From Cyclaneusma minus (Eukaryota > Ascomycota > Leotiomycetes > Marthamycetales > Marthamycetaceae), in the NCBI GenBank assembly GCA_037179335.1, contig JAKZHN010000031.1, positions 310,001 to 374,000 of the forward strand: 64,000 bases of DNA, read 5' to 3'. Position 1 is the stretch's first letter. Every line of letters starts with the position of its first letter. Positions 11,850-22,829 of the stretch are shown here, piece after piece. The position numbers were made by a program, and so were the translations under genes. The notes below the pieces were generated by a model. The model was not told the DNA's origin, did no database searches, and saw only the letters and a list, made by a program, of their open reading frames with translations.

Positions 11850-12113
11850 ATGCATTTCCCCATCGCAGCTATCTGCGTCATCACAGCAAACCTCTGCACG
11901 ATCATCTCAGCACGTCCTCACCTACCACACCGTTTCCGGCACCGCACGCTGCATCGACACACACATCATCACCAGCACCGCCGCTACAGTATTGCCAAAC
12001 TCTCCATCACGCCCTGCGCGCCCACGACGCTGCAGACATTTATCAGCTCCACAACTTCGCCTACATCTACTATGAGCACAGATGCCACAAACAGGAATTT
12101 GAGAGGCTGGTGA
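11850..12113 (+). CDS. Small His-rich secreted-type protein candidate
   Basis: 87 residues. The N-terminus MHFPIAAICVITANLCTIIS looks like a signal peptide with possible cleavage after Ala21. The next 25 residues are rich in His and Arg (HLPHRFRHR, then a run of alternating His), and the C-terminus is rich in Ser and Thr. A TATA-like box lies about 235 bp upstream. Small secreted His-rich proteins are known in fungi, but I do not recognise this one, and a downstream intron that changes the end is possible. The opposite strand also has an open frame here, so coding status is unproven. Confidence 0.35.
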   Translation: MHFPIAAICVITANLCTIISARPHLPHRFRHRTLHRHTHHHQHRRYSIAKLSITPCAPTTLQTFISSTTSPTSTMSTDATNRNLRGW

Positions 12114-12458
12114 GGCGTAACTGAGTAGAGCGGCTGGTGTGATGCCGGCTTGGGTCGTGATATGGTGCCTGGTGGAAGGGGTCGGAGATTGACGATATTT
12201 GGCGACAGCTAGGGTTAGGATTAGGAGAAGCATATGCGAGCGAGCGAGCATGACTGTGGGGCTAGCAAGGATAAGAGACGCCGGGGATGGGGACTTGGAT
12301 GCCTGTCGGGTCGGCCAGATTTACTGAAAGTCTGAAGTGGATGGCGTCTGCGCTTGTTTGAAAGATTTCGCATTTCAGGGGCTTGCGCGCGCCCGTGGGG
12401 TTTCAGTCTTAGCAACATCCCTCGAGACCAGAGGGTCACAGGATGAATGATACTTTGG

Positions 12459-12804
12459 CGCATGGCTTTTCTTAATCAATGATCTACATTCTACCTTGAA
12501 CATATATCCCTGCAAAAGTGTGTGCCTATGTTGCCAATCTTTCTTCCTCAGCTCATGCGCTGCCCTAACTCAACTCCCGCGTAGAGATTTGTGATTGAAC
12601 GGAGTTATTAGACATCACTCTTGGCAAGCAGTAGAGACAATAAATCATTTCAAGAAGAGTGGCCGTATCTGCCGGTTTGTCGGTAGACATCTCAGCACCT
12701 ATAAAAGGAGCGTAAGACAGACATTAAACGGCATCACGGCATCACAGCAAGCAGCATAGCCATCTGCCGATCCACAACCTTCGTCATCTCCGTCGTAGCC
12801 TCGG
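12459..12804 (-). repeat. Parental segment of a rearranged duplication
   Basis: On the minus strand, 12804-12569 (3' end of the membrane-protein gene and its 3' flank) and 12522-12459 (further downstream) both recur at 18991-19272 on the plus strand, but in the opposite order. Blocks of 18-19 identical bases (for example CACACTTTTGCAGGGATA) and a 146-bp stretch with 11 substitutions identify the match. Confidence 0.85.
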
Positions 12805-13849
12805 ATTCGGTTTGGACGAACCTGACAATCCCCATCCCCTTCCCGAAACTCTTCCAAGCAAGACTCAGCAAACAGAGGGAACCGCCAAAGCAATAAGCAG
12901 CAGTCGACGGCAGCAGAATCCCAACGAAATCAAAAGTCCTCGCAGTATCCCAAAGCGGCCACTTTTTCCAAAACTGCGCAGTGTCGAAATAGGGAACGAA
13001 AGGAAGCATTTTGTAAATCCAGATGATGCTGTTAGTAAATGTGCTGATTAGGCAAAGAAGCCATAGAACCAAAAATATGTAGCCTTCGTGTGGGAGATAG
13101 GTGGCTTTGAACCAAGCTTTGTCGGAGGGGTGTTTGGACTGCTCTTGGCAAAATAGTTGGAAGATGGATCCGCACACGAAGCTGGGGTGGAAGATTAGGT
13201 ACGTGAAGATCCACGCTGCCCAGGAGAGAGGTGGATGTGTGGAGGCGGAGGCGGGGGTGGAGGTGGAGGTGGAGGTGGGATGGTCTTGGAGTACGGCCCA
13301 GATCCAGAGACTCCAGATGGCGACAAATGCTAATGATAGAATCGTGACGCTAATGTAGTGCTGTATCTTCTCAGTGCGGGAGGGTGGATCTGCGGGTGGC
13401 GACGAAGGCGGTTGCTGGAAGATTGTGGGACTTTGCTTGACGCCTGTGGGCAACGACTTCTCCATGTCGGATGATGGTGAGGGTTGTTTTGGGCCTAAGG
13501 AAAAGGTGGAAGTGGCGGCAAGTACGAGCTGGGTGGTGAGAAATGATGCCAGGTACATGATTCCCCAAACCTTTGTCCAAGACATGCCCTGCATAGCTGC
13601 CAGTCTGACAGCCGCGGGAACGGCTCCGAAGAGAAACAAGAGGCCCCTTGGCCATGAATTCTCTCTGATGCTTTGAGGTTTGTTATTATCGTAGGATTCG
13701 CCTTCGCTGAGAAAGCAGTCCTTGGTCAGGGAGAAGAGGGCTGATTTGAGACGCAGTTCTTGCGAGACGAGGTAGACTGCCAGTCGGACGACCAGCGAAA
13801 GACTATTGGCAAGACAGATGATGGGTGAGCTGCGCAGAGAGTGTTCCAT
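12734..13849 (-). CDS. Multi-pass membrane protein with a truncated C-terminus
   Basis: 371 residues from the ATG at 13849; no family recognised. Hydrophobic segments lie at about residues 10-30, 67-85, 92-113, 166-187, 208-232, 256-278 and 306-332, so a protein of five to seven spans is likely. A Pro/Ser/Thr-rich loop covers 118-160 and a Ser-Thr repeat 191-205, encoded by a GGAGGT-type repeat on the plus strand. The stop at 12734 results from a tandem 8-nt duplication (plus strand CGGCATCA twice, 12729-12744). Without it the frame would run nine residues further and end in TAG; the duplicated copy at 19.1 kb lacks the insertion and keeps that longer end. An upstream exon is possible, because a Met-initiated hydrophobic frame ends near 14030 on the same strand. 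Confidence 0.65.
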   Translation of the reverse strand: MEHSLRSSPIICLANSLSLVVRLAVYLVSQELRLKSALFSLTKDCFLSEGESYDNNKPQSIRENSWPRGLLFLFGAVPAAVRLAAMQGMSWTKVWGIMYLASFLTTQLVLAATSTFSLGPKQPSPSSDMEKSLPTGVKQSPTIFQQPPSSPPADPPSRTEKIQHYISVTILSLAFVAIWSLWIWAVLQDHPTSTSTSTPASASTHPPLSWAAWIFTYLIFHPSFVCGSIFQLFCQEQSKHPSDKAWFKATYLPHEGYIFLVLWLLCLISTFTNSIIWIYKMLPFVPYFDTAQFWKKWPLWDTARTFDFVGILLPSTAAYCFGGSLCLLSLAWKSFGKGMGIVRFVQTESEATTEMTKVVDRQMAMLLAVMP

Positions 13850-14817
13850 ATCGCGAAGGGAGGCCGAGGACTTTTCCCGAGGGTTGAATCATGGTGCTTA
13901 TGGCGAGTGGGATCAGAAGACTGCAGGCTAACTGCCATGATGTCGTGGGAGTGGTGGGCATGGCTGGGAAGTGTCAATAGGCTTGGAGCAGAGAGAAGAA
14001 TAATTCCAAACGATTACACGCAAGTCAGCAGCAGGGGAACGCGAGGTTGTTGATGGAAAGTGCGATGGAGAGGGTCACGAAAAGGAGGTCAGGAAAGCTG
14101 GAAGACATGGAAGAGAGGGGCAGCTGTGAGGCTCTGCTGTGCGATGACCTGCGCGCCCTTGGGACGTCAAGATGACCGATTGATGACAAAATGACACGGC
14201 GGTTTGACAATGACTCGTCACTCTGTAGGTAGCCAAGAATGCGGCAGCGGGTAGCATCGTCATGGTGATCGTCCCGGAAGCTTACACACGTCAAAGTCAA
14301 AAGACACAAATGCGGGAACATTCGAATTGTGCCACCATGTGTGCATGGCAGCCAGGTTTGAAGGAAATTGATGATGATTCTTGAGAGCAAGGAAGATGAA
14401 CAATTGAGAAAGACCCAATGTGGAGATGACAAGATTGTGAGGCGGGAATGACTGGACATATCGATGTCAATGTTTTGTCATGACGCGGGGAGCACCCTTG
14501 CTGCGATCAATGATGTCCCGATTTCAACGTCATGCTTTCTTGGCAGCCTTCCCGAGCGACAGCCGAACATGTTGATCAGCCTTACATCGGATGGCGCTTC
14601 CGCAAACACCGAAGGCCTTCGAAAGAACCCATCATCGCATTTCTAATCCCTCGCTCGCATGTCCAAGACGAAAAGCCAACGGCGTCTGGTCTCCGCCCGC
14701 TGACTCGCGACTCTGTCATGAGCTGGTTATTAAACGGCGACCATCTCAACCTCAACAATACCCCGCCGAGACACTATCGCCGCCGCCAAACTGGACAACT
14801 CATCGCTCCCCGTCGCC
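13850..14817. other. Divergent intergenic region
   Basis: Lies between the minus-strand membrane-protein gene and the plus-strand MBOAT gene, so it should contain both promoters. Short open frames on both strands have no recognisable motif. A possible 5' exon of the membrane-protein gene may lie at about 14110-14030. Confidence 0.4.
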
Positions 14818-15887
14818 ATGGCCGGCTCTCTGAGCCAGGCCGGCAAATGGTGGGATATGGGCCCCGAGATCACCAAGGCCGTCGTCTATATCCTCATTCC
14901 TACCGAACTCCTGTACTTCTCCGTCTATTTCTTCCTCAGGGGCTTTCATCGCCTCTATCAGTACCTCACATTCGCTTCCATCCTCACCTTCTGGCTTGCG
15001 CCCGTCATAACTCCTCTAAGTTGCGGCCCCGTGCGATGTCTCCAGAACTTTGCCAGTATGTCCAGTCTGCAAATCCAAACATCACGTCTCCCTTGCGCAA
15101 AGAAAACTCACTAACAGCATCACCAGTCGCAATCGGCACCATGAAACTCCTCGACATCTACGCGCGCCGCAACAACCTCCCCCGCTACACCGCCGGCCAC
15201 CGCCCCCCCGACTGGCTCCTCTCCTTTATAGTCCTCACAGAACTGCGCTACGAATCCTTCACGCCCAACCACATCCGCGTGCCCAAGCACCTCGAAAACT
15301 TCCACGAGCCCACCCAACTCGCCATCCACGTCGGCGCCTTCGCCGTCCTCCAAGCCCTCCCCCAACACTGGCCCACCATTTTGGCTTGGGAAGTGCTGCT
15401 AGCAATCTACATAATCTGGACGACAATCCAATTAGTCTTGCGCTACAAAACCAGCCCCGCGCTCTTTGGCCCCATATATCGCGCTGATAGTCTGTCGGGC
15501 TTTTGGTCCGAGACGTGGCATAATGCGTTTGCAAGCCCTTGTACGAGTCTGGCTTACCATCCTATTCGTTATGGGTTGCCGAAGTTCGGCGTGAATACGG
15601 TTGCTGCGAGGTCGCTGGGCGTCTTTGGGGCTTTTGCGCTTATGGCTGCTTTTCACATCTATGCGTTAGCGCCGATTCTGTCGTCTGAAGCGCTCTGGCG
15701 GATTGGCGTTTTCTTTACGTTGAATGGGATTGCGACGGTTGCGGAGGCGGCTGTTTGGGGGAAGAAGAGACATTGGATGAAAGCGGTGCTGGCGTGGGTT
15801 TTCGAGACGGCTCTTTCGACTTGGACGGCTGGCGGTGTTAATATTCCGCAGGGCTTGTGGAATATCCAGCTGGCGAATGTTTGTTAA
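14818..15887 (+). CDS. Wax-synthase/MBOAT-type acyltransferase
   Basis: Two exons, 14818-15055 and 15127-15887, joined by a 71-bp intron (GTATGT...CAG), give 332 residues. The ATG at 14818 precedes a membrane segment at about residues 20-42. The most telling motif is SGFWSETWHN followed by SPCTSLAYHP at about residues 202-222, matching the wax-synthase-like MBOAT signature (FW-x-RWHQ type) of fungal acyl/acetyltransferases. Several further hydrophobic segments follow. Members acylate small-molecule alcohols or lipids in the ER membrane; the substrate cannot be told from sequence. A downstream His typical of MBOAT may be the one in AFHIYAL. Family length is usually 350-450, so this is a compact member. 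No disruption is visible. Confidence 0.8.
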
Positions 15888-17365
15888 GCTATTCCTCGGA
15901 GCGCGAAGAAATACCCCTGATACCGGAGGGCGTGGTGCCCTCTCCCGTGTTTCTTGCGAAGCACGGTGTCGTTTTTTTCCCTTCTGGTATTCTGGCCTTG
16001 GATGATTCGACTGGCTCTGGCTTTGCTAAGACAAGTACAGTCACAAGACTTACGAGAAACGACAGAAAGGATGAGCCCGGTAAGAGAAGCCAAAGACGAT
16101 ACTTCTTGGTTCTTCTGGGGCTGGTTTTCATGGCGTTTGGAAAGCGGGGGCCTCAGCTTGCTTCCCTAGACCTTAGACTACTATACCCCTTCAGTATTCA
16201 ATTCAGCCTCCACTTCTTTATCCACTTTTCTCCCCAAAGCACCGTGTTCCGCAAGATGAAGCGAGGATCTGGAAATGGAGTGAGCAATATATCCGCTTGC
16301 TCGATACCCTCTGGCACCAAGTGGTGCTTGTTCAACTCTCTCTATGTACCAAAGAGCGCGTGAGGACTCGCCGACTCGGGAGATCGGCGTCCAATGTTCA
16401 AAAAAATGGAGAAGCAACAAGGTGCTTTGACGATGGCAGGATGGTGGGAGACGAGGGAAGGTGGATCGCAAGATTCAAGTTTCCGATCTTGATAAGAGAG
16501 AGACAGAATAACTCGTGAGTCGTGCTTCTTTCTTTGAATCTGACTGGCGCTTGATTGATTGAAACAATCCGATATCTTTCATTTGGTGGTTTCATATTGA
16601 GACTGAGGTAGGCTTCGACTTTATGTGTGCTTGGAAGGAGGACTGGTTTGGGGGACCAAAACCCAGAGATCTCGTATGCGCACAATCCCTGTTCGCGTTT
16701 CAGGGCGCTACACCGGATGGGGCAGCTGCTTGCAGCGAATGGAGCCATAAGCTTACTAGAGCCAACTTTAACGTCCTGGTATTGAAACGGATTCCGGCAC
16801 ATGGGAGACTTGGTTCATGGTGAGTGGACCTCCACCTTTTCACGCCCCGACCTCCCATGTTCATCCACAATTTCATATACTACTTCATGTACACAATCTG
16901 CAGTCGCAGGCTGCAACCCCATTTGCCAGTCCACGAACGGCCCTCGGCGTCATCCGACCCAGAGACCACCCATACAGACTCCACCTTCTTGAGTGATCTG
17001 CCCCGGACTCCCGACTCTAAATTCAACGACATCCACTTCTTATCCAACGAGAAAGCTCGGTCCCTCTGGGGAAGGAGATCCGATATCCCGCCACTCGCAA
17101 AAGTACCTTCCAGACAACCCAGGATTGCCATCTAGAGCAATCCGCGTTCATATTGTTCAGCATATCTGCATATATATGGAAGTCTTCACGATGCCAAGAT
17201 CGACCTATGGCTCTTTAGTTTCAGAAGCGTGCTTCTGTTTCCGCTGTTTGTTATGTCGGTATGCTTCTGACCTGCTCAATGGGGAACACTCCCCCGCCTC
17301 CCGTGTCACTACCGGTAGGTCGTTACTCAAGGTAAGTCATAGCATCACATCTATCTACGTTCCAG
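15888..17365. other. Intergenic; no gene recognised
   Basis: About 1.5 kb containing the 3' flank of the MBOAT gene and the promoter of the S1/P1 nuclease gene. Short frames on both strands show no motif. Confidence 0.5.
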
Positions 17366-17375
17366 TATATAAAAG
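17366..17375 (+). promoter_or_regulatory. TATA box of the S1/P1 nuclease gene
   Basis: TATATAAAAG lies 94 bp upstream of the ATG at 17469, followed by a CT-rich leader, as is common for highly expressed fungal secreted-enzyme genes. Confidence 0.6.
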
Positions 17376-17468
17376 CCAAGACCTTGGCCCTCTTGGCTTT
17401 CTCTTATATCTCAACCCTCTCAACCCTCACCTTCAAAACCTCATACCATCCCCCTGCCAAGCATCAAG

Positions 17469-18729
17469 ATGAAGAACCTCCACGCATCCGCTCTCCTAGT
17501 CGCCTCCGCCTCCCTTCCAGCCATCCTAGCCTGGGGCGAACTCGGCCACTACACCATCGCCTACGTAGCCACCGACTTCGTCACTGATGAGACCGAATCG
17601 TTCTTCCAAGACATTCTTGGAGACACGAGCAGCGACTATCTCGCCAGTGTGGCGGCCTGGGCTGATAGCTACCGCTACACGGATTCGGGAGAATGGTCCG
17701 AACCACTACACTTCATCGATGCCCAGGACGATCCTCCTTCGACTTGTAATGTCGATTATGATCGCGACTGCGGCGATACCGGCTGTGTTGTCAGTGCTAT
17801 CAACAACTACACAGCCCGCGTTCAAGAAACCTCTTTGAGCTCCGAGCAGCTCAAGGAAGCCGCCGAGGTACGTTTTTTTCCCACGTGATCAGGGGACGTT
17901 TGAAGGTGGAAAACAAACGCTAACTTGTTGCATAGTTCATCATCCACGTAAGTTTCCGTCTCATTTCTATTCTCACTCCTCGTCCAAGATTCTCTGATTT
18001 GTATTTTTCTGAGCGTCTTGGTTCAAGTCATCCCGCCATGCAGGGGGCCGCTGGATCTCGCGCTTTGCAGAGAATGCGGTGTTGGAATCTTGCGCTTCCC
18101 TCCTGGGCATATTCGTCGTTCTTCCCTACTCATTCTCACACTACTCCACACAGTTCGTCGGCGACATCCACCAGCCGCTGCACGACGAAGAACTCGACTA
18201 TGGCGGTAATGACATCGATGTCACGTACGACGGCGATAGCACGAACCTGCACAGCATCTGGGACACGGCCATGCCCGAGCAATACAGCGGCGGCTACGAA
18301 CTGTCCGATGCGCGCACATGGGCTACTACCTTGACCAAAGCGATCAAGTCTGGAAGTTATAAGAGTGATGCAGAGGGGTGGCTGGATGGCATCGATCTCA
18401 GTGATCCGATCACGACGGCTATGAGCTGGGCTACCGACAGCAATGCGTATGTGTGTTCGGTGGTTATGCCCGACGGCTACGAGACCTTGGAGAAGGAGGA
18501 TGATTTGAGCACGACTTATTATAAGAGCTGCTTGCCGACTATCAAGTTGCAGTTTGCTAAGGCTGGGTATCGGTATGTTTTGTGACATCTTTATATCTTC
18601 CCTTTCGCTGATTTTGCTTCGACGAATCGTGAGATCGACGAGATGAGATGAGGATATATGCTGATGGTCCATGGTGACAGACTGGCGGCCTGGCTCAACT
18701 TGATTGCAACGGGCAAGACGGGGCTGTGA
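17469..18729 (+). CDS. Secreted S1/P1-type zinc nuclease
   Basis: Four exons: 17469-17867, 17936-17947, 18154-18572 and 18681-18729, giving 292 residues, close to fungal S1 nuclease precursors. A signal peptide covers residues 1-21, leaving Trp22 as the mature N-terminus, which is itself a zinc ligand. All nine ligands expected for the trinuclear zinc site can be placed: Trp22, His27, Asp66, His81, His137, Asp141, His147, His170 and Asp174, equal to 1, 6, 45, 60, 116, 120, 126, 149 and 153 of the mature enzyme. The second exon is only 12 nt and encodes FIIH, including ligand His137. The last exon restores the AGYRLAAWLNLIA end typical of the family. The enzyme cleaves single-stranded DNA and RNA to 5'-nucleotides. 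Cys pairs and N-glycosylation sites are present. Confidence 0.93.
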
Positions 18730-18990
18730 AAATAGGTAGGTGAGCAGAGTCTGCGCGGCCTGTGGGGCAGCGCGGAAGGGTGGGAGAGAGGGGCGTGGGA
18801 GGGGAGTGGGAGAGGAATTCGGCTAGTTTTGAGATTTGCATGGTTTGGTGGTGGAGAACGTTCAACACGTCTAAGGGGTCGGAATGGGAGATTTTCTTGT
18901 GAATACTTTACTTGCTGTCTTTGAGAGTATATAGCGTCGCTTTTTTTAAAGTATATAGATGAAACCACTGGAAGACAGCTGCGCAATATA

Positions 18991-19272
18991 CACACTTTTG
19001 CAGGGATACACGACCTAATCAGATCATTGATTAAGAAAATCCATATGCCGAGGCTACGACAGAGATGACGAAGATTTTGGATTGGCAGATGGCTATGCTG
19101 CTTGCTGTGATGCCGTTTAATATCTGTCTTACGCTCCTTTTATAAATACTGAGATATCTACCGACAAACCGGCAGATACGGCTAATCTTCTTGGACTGTC
19201 CCTTCTTCTACCCCCTCAAAAGGGCAATGTCTAGCAACTCTATCAGACAAACCTCTACTCGGGAGTTAAGCC
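18991..19272 (+). repeat. Permuted, mutated copy of the membrane-protein 3' region
   Basis: 18991-19047 matches minus-strand 12522-12459, and 19048-19272 matches minus-strand 12804-12569, so the two parts are in swapped order. In 19048-19193 there are 11 substitutions against the parent, nine of them C:G to T:A as read from parent to copy. The copy still encodes the tail MAMLLAVMPFNICLTLLL followed by TAA, and lacks the 8-nt duplication found in the parent gene. Confidence 0.8.
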
Positions 19273-19366
19273 GGCGATGGTAAGTGCTTGGCATTTCACA
19301 AATGGTCTTAGAGAATCACAAACAGCATCGGGGCTCGAGTTATAAAGCGGCACAGAAATTAATGAT

Positions 19367-21178
19367 TCAATTTTCCCTAGGTAGGGAAATCCGTCCTCGC
19401 GTCTCCTCATCAATATGGTCCATGATCTCCCTCGCGCCAGTCATAAAGGTCGTACCTCCATAAGCCTCCATACCCACAATCATGCCAACCCACTCCCCAT
19501 GCTCATTGATAACCACCGCGCCACTGTCTCCCGGCTCAGCTACACGAACATGATTATGATCGTCGATTTTGGCGAGTAAAACATGGCTGGCAAAGGCCGG
19601 GCGATCGTGCATCATGAGACCCCTGATCCCTGACGTCTCCGCGAGTCTTGTTCCACAAGTTCTGCTCCGGGGCTTCACCAGCCATTTGCGGTTTTCTGGT
19701 AAATTCGCAGCAACTGTCGAAATCACGTTCCTGCGCTGGTATTCGGGCATGAGCCCATCGCCACGAGGCGTCAATTCCTCATTCCAGGATTTACCGTATG
19801 GGATTTGGTCGTTCAGTCCAAACATGCTCGTGTCATGGACTTCCACCAACGCCCAATCCAAGCCTCGTTGCGCGTTGTTTGCAGTTTTCTTGTAGCCAGA
19901 AGCACACACGACTTTTCCAATCCCGCCCTGTGTCGCATACCACTCCAGATTCCTCTGTTGCTCAACAGCCTCTTCATACGCCTCTCTGCGGGAATCTTTC
20001 TTTGCCACGCCTCGTTCGATCTGTCTTTTCAATTCCACCGTATCCTTCACCGACGGATGAACCATCGCAATTTCCCCACGTGGCGATTTCTTCCCCTTCA
20101 AGCCCAAGCCCTCTTCATCAATCACCTCTCTCTCTTTCTCATCTGCCACTCCTCCCCGTACCACATGTTAACAGGTCAAGAAACAGAACTTTCTCGTACA
20201 ACCAGGTTTGTCAAAATAAACCCAAAGCCCCAGCGTGCCACTGATATCGTTGGAGCCTGACTTGGGTCCGATCGATCCACTTACAGGTGCTGGGATCCGG
20301 CAAGGTGTAGTACCACCAATATGCCGATTAACGTTTCCTCTGCTAGCGCCACCGAGCACCGCGGCATGGATTTCCACATCAATATAGATATCCTTGATTC
20401 CATTTTCCTCCAGAACCTCACTGATTCTCGAAATGATGGTATTTTCAGCAGTCTCCCAGCCATGAACCGCTCTGCCCGTGACGCCGAGGAAAACCGGCCT
20501 GCTGGGCACTTCAGGAAAATGGCGCGGGCGTCGCATGACCGGAACAATCGTACATAGCATCTCTTCTGGAATACTTTGTTTTGCTTGCTTTTCCACAGCC
20601 GCTTGTACTAACTCCACTGCAGCAGCAATGTCATCGTCGACAAAAGACACCGAGGTATCGCTTATCCATCGCCGATTGTTTCGAATCTCGACGTTATATT
20701 CGATACCCGACTTTTTTGCCTTCTCGGAGAATAATGCGTAGATTTCATGCGCTGCTGATTTCCACTGCGCGAAATCTGCGGGGCTGTCTATGCTGAGGAT
20801 TAGGGTGTCGATGGCGGTGGTTTCGGGATCGTGGGCGTGGGATAGCATTTGTATTTGTGCATTATAGAGGAGGGTGAGATTGTGTCGGGCTAGGATGCGC
20901 TCGTATTCTTCATGATTTGAACTGTTTATACTAAAGTTTATAGGATTGTCAAATAGTGCGTAGGCTGCGTCGGTGGCGGGGCGGCGGTAGGTTTGGAAGC
21001 GGCGAGGTCCAACTTGGAAGGGGACGATGAGACCAGCGGCGCCGATGCAGATGCGGTATTGATCTTTGCAGGCTTGAAAGTATTCGATTGAGTAGGTAGT
21101 GTCTGTGGGGTGGATAGGTGGGTTAGTGAGATACTCGTGACTGGGTATCACTCGCGGGATGAAAACCGAGAATTGCAA
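19367..21178 (-). pseudogene. Trypsin-fold serine protease-like gene with TAA before the catalytic His
   Basis: One continuous frame runs from about 21178 to 19367 except for a TAA at 20170-20168. The part before it (about 336 residues) ends with GTLGLWVYFDKPG and FCFLTC; after the stop come HVVRGG and a second half with DWALVEVHD and EPGDSGAVVINEHG. In chymotrypsin-fold fungal proteins of this type, the LTC-x-HV, DWALVE and GDSG blocks supply the His-Asp-Ser triad, so the stop replaces the residue immediately before the catalytic His. CAA or CAG to TAA/TAG is a simple transition. No well-signalled intron removes it. The 5' end is unresolved: the frame has no ATG, and an acceptor CCCAG at about 21141 suggests an upstream exon. 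The N-terminal half resembles no catalytic family I know. Confidence 0.65.
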
Positions 21179-21806
21179 ATATTCCGCCTAATCGACAAAC
21201 ATCGTTCTACGCAATCATTTGGAGATAGGAATTTTCCTTGGTCGTTTGCGGTTGTTTCCAATCATTTGGAGAGTGGAGGCTGTAGACCAGACGAATGATC
21301 CCGCTGCAGGAAATGATGGAAAGGCATGGAGTGCTTACCGGGTAAGCCAAACTCCGATGAACGTGAGATGAATGGTCTCTTCTTGTACACTTCCGGGCCG
21401 GCGGTAACGGGGATTTCCACGATTGCTTTGAGCTTTCGGGTGAAGTTGGGCGGTGTGAAGTTGGCGAGTGTGAGGGTGGGAACGTGAAGCTGTGAAGTTG
21501 TGAAGACTTCGCGACGAAGTCTCAGAAGTGAACGAGCAGAGAAGATTTTGTGATATCGGCTGAACAGAGAATTCGAAGACGGAGGGAGTATCGAGGTTAA
21601 ACAGAGAATTTTGAAGTGTAAGATGAAGTGTCAAGATCGAATCGAGTCACACTTCGAGTCACGCTTAGCTACCTACCAGTAAATGCGATTTAAGGATTAA
21701 GAGTCGTATTGCGTCTGGTTATCTTGGAAGATACCCGACAATCTGATAGTCAACCGTGGCTTCTACACAGCAGCCGCTCCAAACCGTGGTTCACTTTCTT
21801 CCAAGT
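21179..21806. other. Intergenic, may include the first exon of the protease-like gene
   Basis: No gene recognised. Contains a short palindromic stretch, GACTTCGCGACGAAGTC, at about 21504-21520. A first exon of the gene ending at 19367 should lie between 21180 and 21350, but I could not choose one. Confidence 0.35.
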
Positions 21807-22829
21807 TCACAACCACTTCTGATTACCATGGTGACTCACAAATCTCCCTCCATCCCCGTTCTCCACACTCATTCTCCCAATAACCTCCATCATCGCCTCC
21901 ACCGACTCCTTCGGCTGTATGGGCCCCTTAAATTCCGGCGCAAACTCCTGAAATTTCCCCGCCATCCCCTCCATCGCCTCCTTATCCTTCTCCATCGCCT
22001 CCACAGCTTGCTCCGTCGCCACAAACCCCGGGCTCAGCGACAAGAACAAAATGCCCTCTTTCGAGCCTTTGCCATACGCGGCATTGTACTTCGCTACAAG
22101 CGCATTCGCCGCCGCTTTGCTAACCGAATAGGCCACGTTTGTGCCAATCTCGAGTTTATTGATCAGATCCAAATCCGCCATGCCGGAAGATATGTTGATG
22201 ATTTTCTTGAGAGAGCCGGCTTGCACCAAGGGGAGGAAGGCGGAGATGGCGCGTGCTAGGCCGACGACGTTCACATCGAATGTATGCTGCAGTTCGCTTG
22301 AGAGGTCGGGGAGGGCGTTTTCTTGATCTGCAAGCGTGAGACCGCCCGATGGAGAGTTTACATATGCGGCGTTGTTGATCAAGATGTCGAGTTTTCCATG
22401 TGTGATCTTGGATACTGCTTCGGCTGCTTTCTGTATTCGTGTCAGTTACTGGAACTTTAGTCATGATGTAGGAACTTAATTTCCACAGGCTAGCTGAGGA
22501 AATGATTTCTGCTGCATGGCTGGGTAGGATGAGCATAGGGGATGCGATTTTTCACGTACCTTCATGGAGTCGGCATTCCCGACATCACCTTCCACAATGT
22601 GGACATTTGGCAAGCCGGCTTGAGCCACTTTTTCTTGAGCAGGAGCAGCATCGCGTGCTACCCCGATGACGGTGTTTGAGCTGTCTTGGGACAAGACTTC
22701 AAGGAACGCGAACTATATTGAAGTAGTTTGTTAGAAGCCATAAAAAACTGAACACCCTTTGTCAAGTTTGGAAAGTGGTGATGTTACCCCTAATCCACGG
22801 CTGGCACCAGTAATCACGTAAGACGGCAT
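21807..22829 (-). CDS. Short-chain dehydrogenase/reductase (SDR)
   Basis: Three exons, 22829-22788, 22712-22560 and 22430-21807, all phase 0, give 272 residues. The cofactor motif TGASRGLG is at residues 7-14 and is completed by the first splice. NNAAY at 84-88 replaces the usual NNAG. The catalytic residues are Ser146/147 in NISSG, Tyr166 and Lys170 (YSVSK). PGFVATE follows, as in classical SDRs of the sniffer/C-factor type. It would reduce or oxidise a carbonyl/alcohol with NAD(P)(H) in the cytosol. The next gene on the same strand is a GNAT enzyme, and an NRPS-like pseudogene follows, so a link to a former secondary-metabolite locus is possible but unproven. Confidence 0.88.

Noticed and set aside
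18136..18672. Open frame of 178 codons on the minus strand across the S1/P1 nuclease exon 3
   Set aside because: It is a shadow of the well-supported plus-strand exon, which carries the zinc ligands; it has no motif of its own.
1934..20170. Reassigned or ambiguous TAA codon in this organism
   Set aside because: Many intact genes here end at TAA or have it just out of frame, and only two genes show an internal TAA; separate nonsense changes or missed introns are simpler.
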